Shown in pieces: positions 27,033-35,906 of a DNA stretch of 64,000 nucleotides. How positions within the stretch are numbered: position 1 is the first letter of the stretch; each line of letters begins with the position of its first letter. Source of the stretch: Sphingomonas jejuensis (lineage in GTDB: Bacteria; Pseudomonadota; Alphaproteobacteria; Sphingomonadales; Sphingomonadaceae); NCBI RefSeq assembly GCF_011927695.1, contig NZ_JAATJE010000001.1:558001-622000 (forward strand), written 5' to 3'. Both the position numbers and the translations under genes were made by a program. Below the pieces are notes generated by a model, which saw only the letters and a list, made by a program, of their open reading frames with translations, searched no databases and was not told the DNA's origin.

Positions 27033-27662
27033 GTGACCCTCTTTTCGGACATGATCGACGGCTATTACCGGTTCCGCGGCGGCGAATGGCTGGAGGAGCG
27101 TGAACGCTGGATGGAGCTGTCCGGCGGGCAGAGCCCCAAGGTCATGATCATCGCCTGTTCAGACAGCCGCGTCGATCCCGCCACCATCTTCGGCACGCGG
27201 CCGGGCGAGGTGTTCGTGGTGCGCAACGTCGCCAACCTCGTCCCCCCCTGCGAGGAGGGCGGCGGCCGCCACGGCGTGTCCGCGGCCGTCGAGTTCGCGG
27301 TCACCAAGCTTGGCGTGGAGGAGATCCTGATCCTGGGCCACGGCGCCTGCGGCGGCGTGAACGCCGCGCTGACCGGCAGCCTCAAGGACGCGGGGATCGG
27401 CGACGGCGGCTTCGTGGCCAAGTGGATCGACCTGCTTGACGAGGCGCGCGAGAAGGTCGTCGCCGAGCATGGCACGGGCGAGGCGGGCCAGAAGGCGCTG
27501 GAGCAGGAATGCGTCCGCGTTTCCATGAAGAACCTCCTCACCTTCCCCTTCGTGAAGGAGCGGGTGGACGCCGGCACGCTGAAGATCCACGGCGCTGTCT
27601 TCGCCATCGCCGACGGCCGCCTGCGCGTGCTGGAGGACAGCGGCCAGTTCGAAGCCGCCTGA
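27033..27662 (+). CDS. can: Beta-class carbonic anhydrase
   Basis: A 209-residue beta carbonic anhydrase that interconverts CO2 and bicarbonate in the cytoplasm. The zinc site is complete: Cys and Asp-Arg in ACSDSRVDP and His-x-x-Cys in GHGACGGV. RPGEVFVVRNVANLV is also characteristic. The start is GTG at 27033, preceded by AAGGAGA at good spacing; the open frame upstream is not conserved. The gene stands alone, with a GC-rich hairpin after it. Confidence 0.94.
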   Translation: MTLFSDMIDGYYRFRGGEWLEERERWMELSGGQSPKVMIIACSDSRVDPATIFGTRPGEVFVVRNVANLVPPCEEGGGRHGVSAAVEFAVTKLGVEEILILGHGACGGVNAALTGSLKDAGIGDGGFVAKWIDLLDEAREKVVAEHGTGEAGQKALEQECVRVSMKNLLTFPFVKERVDAGTLKIHGAVFAIADGRLRVLEDSGQFEAA

Positions 27663-27669
27663 TGTGTCC

Positions 27670-27695
27670 GGAGGCGGGTCGCCCGGCCCGCCTCC
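27670..27695 (+). terminator. GC-rich hairpin after carbonic anhydrase
   Basis: A perfect nine-base inverted repeat (GGAGGCGGG / CCCGCCTCC) with an eight-base loop begins eight bases after the carbonic anhydrase stop. No T tract follows on either strand, so it may be a transcript-end stabiliser or an atypical bidirectional terminator between convergent genes. Confidence 0.5.
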
Positions 27696-27720
27696 GCTAC
27701 GCCCGCATTGCGGTTTCGGC

Positions 27721-28866
27721 TCAGGCAGCCATGGGCAGCGCCACCGCGTCGGCGAGCGCGTCGCAGACGACCTGAACGTCCCCGTCGGTCATCTTAACGT
27801 GCAACGGCAGCGACAGGAGCTGGTCGCTCGCCTGCTCCGCGCGCGGCAGCGATGCCGAAAACCGGTCGTAGGGCGCAAACCGCGTGTTGAGCTGGTAATG
27901 CACGCCGGGGTGGATGTTCATGCCCCGCAGCCTGTCGAGCACCAGATCGCGATCGGCGACTTCGACCTGATAGAGGTGGCGCGATGGCGTGCACTGAGCG
28001 GCCATCGGCACCCGGTCGATCCCGCCCACCGGTGCAAGCCGCGCATCATAGAGCCCGGCCAGTCGGCGGCGCTCGGCATTGTCCCGCTCCAACCGGCGAA
28101 GCTGGACAAGGCCGATCGCCGCCATGACCGAGTTGCCGTGATATTTGAAGCCGACCTCCGGCACATCGTACCGCCACTGGTAGGTGCCCGATGCCGCCGT
28201 GCGCTCAAACGTCGTCTTGTCGATGCCGAGCCAGGAGAGGCGCCGCGCCGCCGCGTCGAGTTTGGCATCGGGCAGGCAGATCATGCCGCCATCCGCGGTG
28301 CCGAGGTTCTTGACCGCGTGGAACGAGAACACCGCGGCATCGGCATCGCGGGCCGGTGCCTGGCCATTGAGGCGCGTTCCGCTCTGATGGGCTGCATCGA
28401 GAACAAGGCGGAGGCCATGGCGCCGGCAGAGCGCCACCACCCGGTCCCACTGGCCCGCATTGCCCCCGAGCCCGACGAACATGACCGCGCGCGTTCGCGG
28501 CGTGATGGCCCGCTCGATCGCATCGGGATCGAGGCACAGCATGGCGTCCACGTCACAGAAGACAGGCGTCAGGCCGGCATGGAGGATCGCATGGTTGGTG
28601 CTGACAAAGGTCAGGGCGGTCGTGATGACCTCGTCCCCATCCGCCCAGCCGTCCGCCCGCTTCAGGACCTCCAGCGCAAGATGAAGGCCGGCGGTCGCTG
28701 AACTCAGGAAATGGGCATGATCGAGCCCGGCATACTGGCAAAATGCAGCCTCGAACTCGTCCGTCTTGAACCCCATTCCGGTCCAGCCCCGCTCAAGGCA
28801 GGTCCTGATCTCGGCAAGACAGTCGTCCACGTCGAAGTCTGGCGAGAAAACATTGATCGCATGCAT
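27721..28866 (-). CDS. DegT/DnrJ/EryC1/StrS-family aminotransferase
   Basis: A 381-residue PLP-dependent sugar aminotransferase-type protein. The PLP pocket shows SSATAGLHLALE, the aspartate in VLDAAHQSGT and the lysine in SFHAVKNLGTADGGMI. Such enzymes make 3- or 4-amino sugars for polysaccharides and glycoproteins or act in secondary metabolism. No other sugar-biosynthesis gene is adjacent, so the substrate is open; the stretch NIHPGVHYQLNTRF fits the family's C-terminal domain. It is convergent with carbonic anhydrase and lies 59 bases upstream of engB on the same strand. Confidence 0.88.
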   Translation of the reverse strand: MHAINVFSPDFDVDDCLAEIRTCLERGWTGMGFKTDEFEAAFCQYAGLDHAHFLSSATAGLHLALEVLKRADGWADGDEVITTALTFVSTNHAILHAGLTPVFCDVDAMLCLDPDAIERAITPRTRAVMFVGLGGNAGQWDRVVALCRRHGLRLVLDAAHQSGTRLNGQAPARDADAAVFSFHAVKNLGTADGGMICLPDAKLDAAARRLSWLGIDKTTFERTAASGTYQWRYDVPEVGFKYHGNSVMAAIGLVQLRRLERDNAERRRLAGLYDARLAPVGGIDRVPMAAQCTPSRHLYQVEVADRDLVLDRLRGMNIHPGVHYQLNTRFAPYDRFSASLPRAEQASDQLLSLPLHVKMTDGDVQVVCDALADAVALPMAA

Positions 28867-28925
28867 GGCTAACCCCCCGGTCGTCCGGGAAGTTACCTCA
28901 TGAGTGGTGCCGCCGCGTCAATAAC

Positions 28926-29567
28926 TTATCCGATTGCTTCCAGGACGGCGGCGCGCAGTTCCGGGACACCCAGGCCGGTTTCGCTCGACGTCGCGATGAC
29001 GTCCGGGTGCGCGGCCGGGTGGGTGCGGGCTTCGGCCTCGGTGGCGGCGCGGGTGGCGTCCAGTTCGGTCGGCTTGATCTTGTCGGCCTTGGTCAGCACC
29101 AGCCGGTAGCTGACGGCCGCCTTGTCGAGCATGCCCATCAGCTCGCGGTCGACATCCTTCAGGCCGTGCCGGCTGTCGACCAGCACCAGCGTGCGCTTCA
29201 GCACCTGCCGCCCGCGCAGATAGTCGTTCACCAGGTGCTTCCACTTGCGCACCAGGTCCTTGGGCGCCTTGGCAAAGCCGTAGCCCGGCATGTCCACCAG
29301 CCTGAGCGTGAGCGGATCGCCGACATCGAAGATGTTCAGCTCCTGCGTGCGGCCGGGCGTGTTCGACGTGCGCGCCAGCGCCTTGCGCCCGGAGAGCGCG
29401 TTCAGCAGCGACGACTTGCCGACGTTCGACCGGCCGGCAAACGCCACCTCCGCCACCATCGGATCTGGCAGGAAGTGGAGCTGCGGCGCGGACAGCAGGA
29501 AGTCGACGCGCCCCGCGAACAGCCGCCGCGCATCCTCCAGCAGGTCGGCGGCCTCGTCCTCCGTCAT
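28926..29567 (-). CDS. engB: Ribosome-biogenesis GTPase YihA/EngB
   Basis: A 213-residue GTPase required for assembly of the 50S ribosomal subunit. G1 is AGRSNVGKSSLLN, G3 DMPGYGFAKAPK and G4 TKADKIKP, with LARTSNTPGRTQ as the switch I loop. The ATG at 29567 overlaps the yidC stop by four bases (ATGA). It completes the conserved rpmH-rnpA-yidD-yidC-engB block. Confidence 0.95.
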   Translation of the reverse strand: MTEDEAADLLEDARRLFAGRVDFLLSAPQLHFLPDPMVAEVAFAGRSNVGKSSLLNALSGRKALARTSNTPGRTQELNIFDVGDPLTLRLVDMPGYGFAKAPKDLVRKWKHLVNDYLRGRQVLKRTLVLVDSRHGLKDVDRELMGMLDKAAVSYRLVLTKADKIKPTELDATRAATEAEARTHPAAHPDVIATSSETGLGVPELRAAVLEAIG

Positions 29568-31273
29568 GCCTTGGCTTCTGACGCCTGGAGCGCGGGATGG
29601 CGCGAATAGAGCCACTTCTGCTGCGCGATGGTCAGCACGTTGGACATGACCCAGTAGAGCTGCAGCCCGGCCGCGAACGGCGCCATGATGAACATGAAGA
29701 TCCACGGCATGATCGAGAAGACCTGCTGCTGCACGGGATCGGGCGGCGTCGGGTTGAGCTTGAACTGCAGGTACATGGTGATGCCGAGGAGGATCGGCAG
29801 CACGCCGATCGCCAGGAAGGTCGGCGGCGTGAAGGGCAGCAGCCCGAACAGGTTCAAGGGCGTCAGCGGATCGGGCGCGGACAGGTCGCGGATCCACAGG
29901 GCGAAGGGCTGGTGCCGCATCTCGATGGTCAGCATCAGCACCTTGTAGAGCGCGTAGAACACCGGAATCTGCAGCAGGATCGGAAGGCAGCCTGCCAGCG
30001 GGTTGACCTTTTCGCGCTTGTAGAGCGCCAGCATCTCGGTCTGCAGCTTCTGCTTGTCGTCCTTGTGCCGCTCCTGCAGCTGCTTCAGCTTGGGCTGCAG
30101 CGCACGCATCGCCGCCATGGACGCGAACTGCCGCTGCGCGATCGGGAACATCAGCCCGCGCACCACGCAGGTGAGCAGAATGATCGCCACGCCGAAATTG
30201 CCGACCAACGCGAACAGCCAGCTGAGCAGAAAGAAGATCGGCAGCTCGAACCAGTAGAACCAGCCCCAGTCGATCGCGAGGTCGAGACGGCCGATGCCGG
30301 CCCGCTGATAGGCGTCGAGAACCTTGTTCTCCTTGGCGCCGGCGAACAGCCGCGTGGCCGTCGCGGCGGCCTGGCCCGGTGCGATCACCTGCGCGGCGTT
30401 GGCGTTGGCGGCGGCGCTGTAGACCCCCGGCGTCTGCTGGAAGAAGCCGGCGTCCAGCGTCTGCCCGGCGGCCGGCAGGAGCGCGGTCAGCCAGTATTTG
30501 TCGCCGAAGCCCAGCCAGCCGCCCGGCGCGATGCCGAAGCGCTGCCCGGACGTCCCGATGGCCAGATCGTCATAGTCGGTGCCGAACTGGTCCGACCCGT
30601 TCCAGTAGCCGACCGGGCCGGTGTGGATGGTCCAGCTGTCGCGGTCTTCCGGATGCGTCGACGCGCCGGTGCGCGCGATCAGGCTGTACGGGCGCACCGC
30701 CACCGGAGCGCCGCTGGCGTTGCGCACGCGCTGCTGCACCGTGAACAGATAATTCTCGTCGACCGAGACGATGATGTCGAAGGTGAGCCCCGCACCGTTG
30801 TTCCAGCTGAGCGTCACCGGCGCGCCCGGCGCCAGCGTGTCGCCGCTCGCCGTCCAGCGCGTGCGCGCATCGGGCACGCGCACGGTGTCCGCCGTCCAGC
30901 CGAACGTCGCCAGATAGGCCTCCGGCGCGCCTTCCGGCGACAGGAGGCGGACGGGGGGCGAGCCATCGGCGATGGTCTGGCTGTGCGATTTCAGGACGAG
31001 ATCGTCGATCCGCGCGCCGACCAGGTTGATCGACCCGCCCAGCCGCGGCGTGTCGATGCGCACGCGCGGGCTTTCGCGCAGCACCAGCACCCGGTCGCGC
31101 ACGGCGGCGGCGGGCTGGCTCTCCTGCGTCGGCAGCGCGACCTGCTTGCCGGCTTCCACGCGCGTCGTCTGCGGCGCGGCGGTGGGGAAGTAGCGTTCGG
31201 AGATCAGGCTCCATCCGAGCAGGACGATCGCCGACATGACAATCGCCAGGATCAGGTTGCGCTGGTTGTCCAA
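29564..31273 (-). CDS. yidC: Membrane protein insertase YidC
   Basis: A 569-residue insertase that places proteins in the inner membrane alone or with SecYEG. The first helix is in DNQRNLILAIVMSAIVLLGW, a large periplasmic domain occupies about residues 50-330, and the five C-terminal helices include the conserved insertase core around GWFYWFELPIFFLLSWLF and FPIAQRQFASMAAM. The start is TTG at 31273, matching the family N-terminus (usually MDNQRN); an upstream in-frame ATG at 31417 would add an unlikely Arg-rich leader. It lies 32 bases after yidD and overlaps engB. Confidence 0.95.
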   Translation of the reverse strand: MDNQRNLILAIVMSAIVLLGWSLISERYFPTAAPQTTRVEAGKQVALPTQESQPAAAVRDRVLVLRESPRVRIDTPRLGGSINLVGARIDDLVLKSHSQTIADGSPPVRLLSPEGAPEAYLATFGWTADTVRVPDARTRWTASGDTLAPGAPVTLSWNNGAGLTFDIIVSVDENYLFTVQQRVRNASGAPVAVRPYSLIARTGASTHPEDRDSWTIHTGPVGYWNGSDQFGTDYDDLAIGTSGQRFGIAPGGWLGFGDKYWLTALLPAAGQTLDAGFFQQTPGVYSAAANANAAQVIAPGQAAATATRLFAGAKENKVLDAYQRAGIGRLDLAIDWGWFYWFELPIFFLLSWLFALVGNFGVAIILLTCVVRGLMFPIAQRQFASMAAMRALQPKLKQLQERHKDDKQKLQTEMLALYKREKVNPLAGCLPILLQIPVFYALYKVLMLTIEMRHQPFALWIRDLSAPDPLTPLNLFGLLPFTPPTFLAIGVLPILLGITMYLQFKLNPTPPDPVQQQVFSIMPWIFMFIMAPFAAGLQLYWVMSNVLTIAQQKWLYSRHPALQASEAKA

Positions 31274-31304
31274 GGCCTTGAACGCTCCTTCGGGCGCGGA
31301 AAAA

Positions 31305-31532
31305 TCAGGGAACGGGGTCGTGACCGCAGCCACCCCACGGATGACAGCGCAGCAGCCGGTGCGCGGCCAGCCACGCGCCCTTGGCGGCGCCATAGCGGGA
31401 GACCGCCTCGATTGCATAGGCCGAACAGCTCGGGCTGAAGCGGCACGACGGCGGCAGCACGCGGGACGGCCCGACCTGCCAGCCGCGGATCACCAGGATC
31501 ATGGCCTTGCCGACGGCGTTCCGGCCGCTCAT
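31305..31532 (-). CDS. yidD: Membrane protein insertion efficiency factor YidD
   Basis: A 75-residue protein with the complete YidD signature: [19 protein letters not shown] and [13 protein letters not shown]. It is associated with the membrane face and helps YidC-dependent insertion. It overlaps the rnpA stop by four bases and precedes yidC, the universal gene order. Confidence 0.93.
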   Translation of the reverse strand: MSGRNAVGKAMILVIRGWQVGPSRVLPPSCRFSPSCSAYAIEAVSRYGAAKGAWLAAHRLLRCHPWGGCGHDPVP

Positions 31533-32008
31533 CGCGCGAGCTTCGTGAGGGCGCGCGTCAGCTCCCGGCGCAGGTCGTCGATTGGCCGTTCGATCCCGCC
31601 CTGGCGGCCGATGATGACATGGTCGGCCCCGGCCAGCCCATGCTGCGGCACCAGTTCGCGCGCAAGCGCACGGAAGCGGCGCTTCATGCGGTTGCGCACC
31701 ACCGCGCCCCCGATCTTCTTGGTGACGGTGAACCCAACGCGCATCGTCGGATTGCCGTCACCGCGCGGGTGGACGATCAGCACGAAACCGGCGGTGGGTT
31801 GGCGGCGGCCGCGATTGGCCGCCAGGAAATCCGCGCGACGCGTCAGCGTCGCGACGGCAACGGGCGTCAGGCCGACAGGCGCTTGCGGCCGCGGGCCCGG
31901 CGGGCTGCCAGCACCTTGCGGCCACCCACCGTCGCCGTACGGGCGCGGAAGCCGTGGCGACGCGCACGAACGAGATTGCTCGGCTGGAAGGTGCGCTTCA
32001 TCGGTCAT
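31529..32008 (-). CDS. rnpA: Ribonuclease P protein component, with the rpmH frame nested inside
   Basis: The C-terminal 105 residues are a clear Rnp[10 protein letters not shown], the [24 protein letters not shown]-binding signature and DHVIIGR. RnpA binds the RNase P RNA for tRNA 5' processing. The only ATG in frame is at 32008, seven bases upstream of the rpmH ATG, giving a 159-residue protein whose first 45 codons overlap all of rpmH in another frame. No GTG or TTG lies between; the only shorter options are CTG codons at 31870 (113 residues, overlapping the rpmH stop) or 31846. Which start is used is unresolved. Confidence 0.85.
   Translation of the reverse strand: MTDEAHLPAEQSRSCASPRLPRPYGDGGWPQGAGSPPGPRPQAPVGLTPVAVATLTRRADFLAANRGRRQPTAGFVLIVHPRGDGNPTMRVGFTVTKKIGGAVVRNRMKRRFRALARELVPQHGLAGADHVIIGRQGGIERPIDDLRRELTRALTKLAR
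31867..32001 (-). CDS. rpmH: 50S ribosomal protein L34
   Basis: A 44-residue very basic protein with the standard start [19 protein letters not shown] and a KRLSA end, bound to 23S rRNA. It is first in the rpmH-rnpA-yidD-yidC-engB block. All its codons are also read in another frame if rnpA starts at the ATG at 32008. Confidence 0.97.
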   Translation of the reverse strand: MKRTFQPSNLVRARRHGFRARTATVGGRKVLAARRARGRKRLSA

Positions 32009-32158
32009 TCCTCAACAAATCGATCGGTCAACGGAAAAGGGCCGCCGACAAGGGCGACCTGCGTGGAGGCGCATTGCCGAATGGAGGGGCGGGCGTCAAG
32101 ATGGAGATGGCAGCACCCGTCCGACGGCCGGGTCCGACTGGTGGCGAGGGGAACATGG

Positions 32159-32665
32159 GTGAGCGATAGCGGGAACGCGGTTGTCGGTGTCGGCTATTTC
32201 GACGGACAGCCGATGGAGGTCGAGTTGCCGCCGAGCGACGATGCGTGCCGGGCAGCGCTGGCCGCCTTCCTGGCCCTGACGCCGCAGGACCGGCTGAAGG
32301 ACACGCCGCACGTCTACGCCTATTACCGCGAAACCTGCGAGGAGATGGCGCGCGACGGCGACGATCCGCTGGACATGGTCCGGCCCGCCTTTCCTGCGCA
32401 GATCTGGGATCATGTCCGGCCCGTCTACATCACCGTCGACGATCGTCGGCACATGGACGAGGATGCCGCCTACATCTCCATCGAATGCCGATGCGCGTGG
32501 GAGGGCGAACATGGGCTGATGATGGTGTGGCGGCACGGGCGCGACCTGGTGAAGGTCGGGCCCTATGACGGTCATCTGCTGAACAGCGATGCCTACGGCG
32601 ACGACCGGCTGTTGAACGTCGTGTTCCATTCGCTGGATCCGCGCCTCAGCACCCATCGCCGCTGA
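32159..32665 (+). CDS. DUF6985-like conserved hypothetical protein
   Basis: A 168-residue soluble protein starting at GTG 32159 behind a GAGGGGA site. An N-terminal part has LPPSDDACRAALAAFLAL and a helical region with YYRETCEEM. The C-terminal beta-rich part contains ECRCAWEGEHGLMMVWRHGRDLVKVGPYDGH, which resembles the WD.EHGLG..F..G...VG pattern of the DUF6985/DUF2004-type family, often found in immunity-protein-like contexts. No function is known. It is divergent from rpmH and lies 60 bases upstream of comM. Confidence 0.65.
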   Translation: MSDSGNAVVGVGYFDGQPMEVELPPSDDACRAALAAFLALTPQDRLKDTPHVYAYYRETCEEMARDGDDPLDMVRPAFPAQIWDHVRPVYITVDDRRHMDEDAAYISIECRCAWEGEHGLMMVWRHGRDLVKVGPYDGHLLNSDAYGDDRLLNVVFHSLDPRLSTHRR

Positions 32666-32725
32666 CGCCGGGCGCTTCCAAACCCCCGCCGCCCATGCTC
32701 TAAGCCGCGGGCGGGGGAGAAGAAC

Positions 32726-33903
32726 ATGGTCGCCGAGGTCGCAACCGTCGCCTTTCTGGGGCTGGAGGCGCGCGCCGTCGAGGTTCAGGTGCAGCTGTCG
32801 TCGGGTGTCCCGTCGTTCGTGGTGGTCGGGCTGCCGGACAAGGCGGTCGCGGAGAGCCGCGAGCGCGTCCGCGCGGCGGTGGCATCGATGGGGCTGTCGC
32901 TTCCGCCCAAGCGGATCACCGTCAACCTGTCGCCCGCCGACCTGCCGAAGGAAGGCTCGCACTACGACCTGCCGATCGCGCTCGGCCTGCTCGCCGCGAT
33001 GGGCGTGGTGGATCGGGAGACGCTGGCCGAAACGGTTGTCGTGGGGGAGCTGTCGCTGGACGGGCGCATCGGCCCGGTGCCCGGTGTGCTGCTGGCGGCA
33101 CTCCACGCGTCTGAGGCGGGCAGGGGGCTGATCTGTCCGGCCGCGCAGGGCGCGGAGGCCGCCTGGGCGGCCGGCGTGCCGGTGGTCGCCGCGCCCGACC
33201 TGCTGACACTCCTCAATCACCTGAAGGGCAGCGTGATCCTGTCGCCGCCGTTGCCGGGCGAGGCCTCCGCGCCGGACGCCGGCCCCGACCTGCGGCAGGT
33301 CAAGGGGCAGGAGGTCGCCAAGCGCGCGCTGGAGATCGCGGCGGCGGGTGGACACAACCTGCTGTTCGTCGGGCCGCCGGGCGCGGGCAAGTCGCTGATG
33401 GCGGCGTGCCTGCCCGGCATCCTGCCGCCGCTCGACGCGGCGGAGGCGCTGGAGGTGTCGATGGTCCGGAGCGTCGCGGGAACGCTGGAGGGCGGCCGCA
33501 TCAGCCGGCAGCGCCCGTTCCGGTCGCCGCATCACAGCGCATCGATGGCCGCGCTCACCGGCGGGGGGCTGCGCGTCCGGCCGGGCGAGGTCAGCCTGGC
33601 GCATCTCGGGGTGCTGTTCCTGGACGAGCTGCCGGAATTCCAGCGTGCGGTGCTCGATTCGCTGCGGCAGCCGCTGGAGACCGGCACCGTGTCCGTTGCG
33701 CGGGCGAACGCGCATGTCAGCTTTCCCGCGCGCGTCCAACTGGTGGCGGCGATGAACCCGTGCCGCTGCGGCCATCTCGGCGACGCCAGCCTCGCTTGCG
33801 CCCGCGCGCCCAGATGCGCGGCCGACTACCAGACCAAGATTTCCGGGCCGCTGCTCGACCGCATCGACCTGCATGTGGAGGTGCAGGCGGTGTCCGCCGC
33901 CGA
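32726..33903 (+). pseudogene. comM: comM 5' fragment, interrupted by a Tn7-like transposon
   Basis: The first 392 codons of ComM (YifB, Mg-chelatase-like AAA+ helicase), which aids branch migration of incoming DNA during natural transformation. Walker A is GPPGAGKSLMAACLPG, the sensor region FLDELPEFQ is intact, and the zinc-like NPCRCGHLGD segment is present. The frame is native as far as VSAAD and is then broken by the transposon, running on to a stop at 34093 through 63 foreign codons. The missing 110 codons lie at 61516-61846. Natural transformation is expected to be impaired. Confidence 0.95.
33899..33903. repeat. Left target-site duplication (GCCGA)
   Basis: Five bases of comM directly before the element's terminal TGT. 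The same five bases follow the terminal ACA at 61511-61515. Removing the element and one copy restores the comM frame as VSAADLVLPPPTEGS. Confidence 0.92.
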
Positions 33904-33934
33904 TGTCAAACATGGAAGTATGTTGGAATATCGG

Positions 33935-33947
33935 AAGCTAGTCGGAA
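33935..33947 (-). repeat. Left-end copy of the putative TnsB-binding repeat
   Basis: AAGCTAGTCGGAA, 31 bases inside the left end, is the reverse complement of TTCCGACTAGCTT, which matches the right-end copy at 61442-61454 (TTCCGACTGGCTT) in 12 of 13 positions and in inverted orientation, as expected for transposase sites at opposite ends. A weaker GTTGGAATA resemblance lies just outside it. Confidence 0.6.
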
Positions 33948-34151
33948 CGACGCCGAGCCGCTTGCGCCGTGGTAGGGCGGCTAAGCGATTCGTTGGACAC
34001 TACAATTCGGGATCGCGAGAGCTGTCTCGCAAGCATGCGGGTCCAATTTCAATGGTCTTCGACCCGCCAATAATTTTACGCGCCGCCGCTTGATGTTCCT
34101 AATCCGTTCGACGCGCTCCACGCTTCGGGGCGCGTCGGATGGAGAATGCCG

Positions 34152-35042
34152 ATGTTGCGGCAGAACGGAGTGGAGGATCTCGTCGAGCGCCTGGAGCGCG
34201 ACGGCGGCCACCGCGTCCTCAGGCGCCTGGACCTGCGTGAGGGCAGGACGGGCGTGGACTATGACGGCGGGCCGACCTCGATCGGGCTGGTGCTTGACGT
34301 GGAGACCACCGGCAAGGACGCCGGCACCGACCTGATCATCGAGCTCGCCATGAGGCGGTTCCGCTACGACCGGCTGGGTCGCGTGCTGAAGATCGACCGC
34401 GCGTGGTCGTGGCGCGAGGATCCAGGCCGCGCGCTGGACGACGAGATCGTGCGGCTGACGGGCATCACCGACGCGGATCTGGTCGGGCAGGAGATCGACG
34501 AGGACGCCGCCGCGCGCCTCCTCGCATCGGCCGACCTCGTCATCGCGCACAACGCGGCCTTCGACAGGAAGTTCGTCGAGCGTCGCCTGCCGGGATCCGC
34601 GGGGCGGGCGTGGTGCTGCACCTGCGCCGAGATCGACTGGGCGGCGGCGGGATTCGAGGGCAGGTCCCTGGGCTGGCTCTGCTCGCAGGCCGGCTTCTTC
34701 TACGACGCTCACCGCGCGGGCAACGACGTCGACGCCGTCATCGAGCTGCTGCGCCACGAGCTGCCGGATGGCCGCACCGTGCTGGCCGAGCTGGTCGACA
34801 GCGCCGAGTGCCCGACGGTCCGCGTGGAGGCGTTCGGCGCCGACTTCGGCGTCAAGGATGCGCTCCGCGCCCGGGGTTACCGCTGGAACGCCGAATCCAA
34901 GGTGTGGTGGCGCGAGGTGACCGCCGACGCGCTGACGGCGGAGGAGTTCTGGCTCGCGCGCGAGGTCTACGCGCCCGAGCACCGCCCCCGCGCCCTCGGT
35001 CCGAGGCTCACCGAGATGACGGCCCGCGAACGCTACGCGTGA
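34152..35042 (+). CDS. DEDDh-type 3'-5' exonuclease with C-terminal accessory domain
   Basis: A 296-residue protein with an epsilon-subunit-like exonuclease fold at about residues 42-210: ExoI motif LDVETTGKDAGTD, ExoII AHNAAFDRKF and ExoIII HRAGNDVDAV (His and Asp present). The C-terminal part (about residues 225-270, DFGVKDALRARGYRWNAESKVWW) resembles the DUF5710-like module seen in plasmid and phage proteins. It degrades or proofreads DNA or RNA ends by inference. The ATG at 34152 is six bases after GGAGA; the ATG at 34146 is too close to it. It is the first cargo gene inside the left end and leads a run of three genes. Confidence 0.8.
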   Translation: MLRQNGVEDLVERLERDGGHRVLRRLDLREGRTGVDYDGGPTSIGLVLDVETTGKDAGTDLIIELAMRRFRYDRLGRVLKIDRAWSWREDPGRALDDEIVRLTGITDADLVGQEIDEDAAARLLASADLVIAHNAAFDRKFVERRLPGSAGRAWCCTCAEIDWAAAGFEGRSLGWLCSQAGFFYDAHRAGNDVDAVIELLRHELPDGRTVLAELVDSAECPTVRVEAFGADFGVKDALRARGYRWNAESKVWWREVTADALTAEEFWLAREVYAPEHRPRALGPRLTEMTARERYA

Positions 35043-35082
35043 CGGCGACCTCCGGTTTTCCCCATTCACCAAGGATCTGACC

Positions 35083-35904
35083 ATGACCAAGAAGAAGATC
35101 GACGCTACCCCGAAGACGACCACCGCGGCCCTCGCCACGCTGCCCGAGGCCAAGCTCGCCCCGTTGTTCGGCTCCCCGCTCGCCTTGGACAAGCTGCCGG
35201 GCTCGCGCGGAGACGTGACCCGCGAGGAGGGTGTCACGCTCGTCACCGGCCGGGCATACGCCACCCGCGACCGCACCGTGCCCGCGAGCGAGGTGTTCTT
35301 CGTCCCTGGCGCCAAGCCCCGGGGTGACGGCCCCTGGTTGGGGGAGGCGGACAAGCTCAGCTGGCGCGACGAGGAGACGGGGTTCGAGTGCATCATGCTG
35401 CGCGACACGCATGGTGGCCACCTCTGCGGCTACGTCGGCATCCCGCGCGGTCATCCGCTCTGGGGATGGGATCACAATGCGGTGCCTGCGGAACTCGGGG
35501 TCGAGGTGCATGGCGGGCTCACCTACTCGCGGATCTGCGCCGAGGGTCCCAGCCCCGCCCGGCGTCTGGTCGCCGAGGCGAGGCGGATCTGCCACGTGCC
35601 GCCCTCGGCCGTCAGGTACATGCCGCTGGAGCACGCGACCGAACACCGCCCCGGTGACGCCCACGCCTGGTGGTTCGGCTTCTCGTGCGACCACGTCTAC
35701 GACGTCGTGCCGGGCGATCGCGGCGACCGCGCGAGGTTCCTCGGCGCCGAGACCGCGGCCGAGTATCGGGACGACGCCTACGTCGTGCGCGAGATCCTGA
35801 ACCTCGCGCGCCAGCTCCGCGCGATCGCCGATGGCGCGCCGGTGCCGCCGAGGGAAGGCCCGCCGCTGCCCGCCTTCGGCCTCGACCCGAAGAAGGGAGC
35901 CTGA
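35083..35904 (+). CDS. Hypothetical protein with CGYVG-GHPLWG and WWFGF motifs
   Basis: A 273-residue soluble protein, 40 bases after the exonuclease. The middle half carries three landmarks: CGYVGIPRGHPLWGWD, VHGGLTYSRIC and WWFGFSCDHVYDVVPG, with Cys and His at positions that could bind a metal. From memory this motif trio recurs in unnamed proteins of phages and mobile elements; no function is known to me. The first 45 residues are Lys/Thr/Ala-rich and probably disordered. It is coupled by a two-base gap to the next gene. Confidence 0.65.
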   Translation: MTKKKIDATPKTTTAALATLPEAKLAPLFGSPLALDKLPGSRGDVTREEGVTLVTGRAYATRDRTVPASEVFFVPGAKPRGDGPWLGEADKLSWRDEETGFECIMLRDTHGGHLCGYVGIPRGHPLWGWDHNAVPAELGVEVHGGLTYSRICAEGPSPARRLVAEARRICHVPPSAVRYMPLEHATEHRPGDAHAWWFGFSCDHVYDVVPGDRGDRARFLGAETAAEYRDDAYVVREILNLARQLRAIADGAPVPPREGPPLPAFGLDPKKGA

Positions 35905-35906
35905 AG

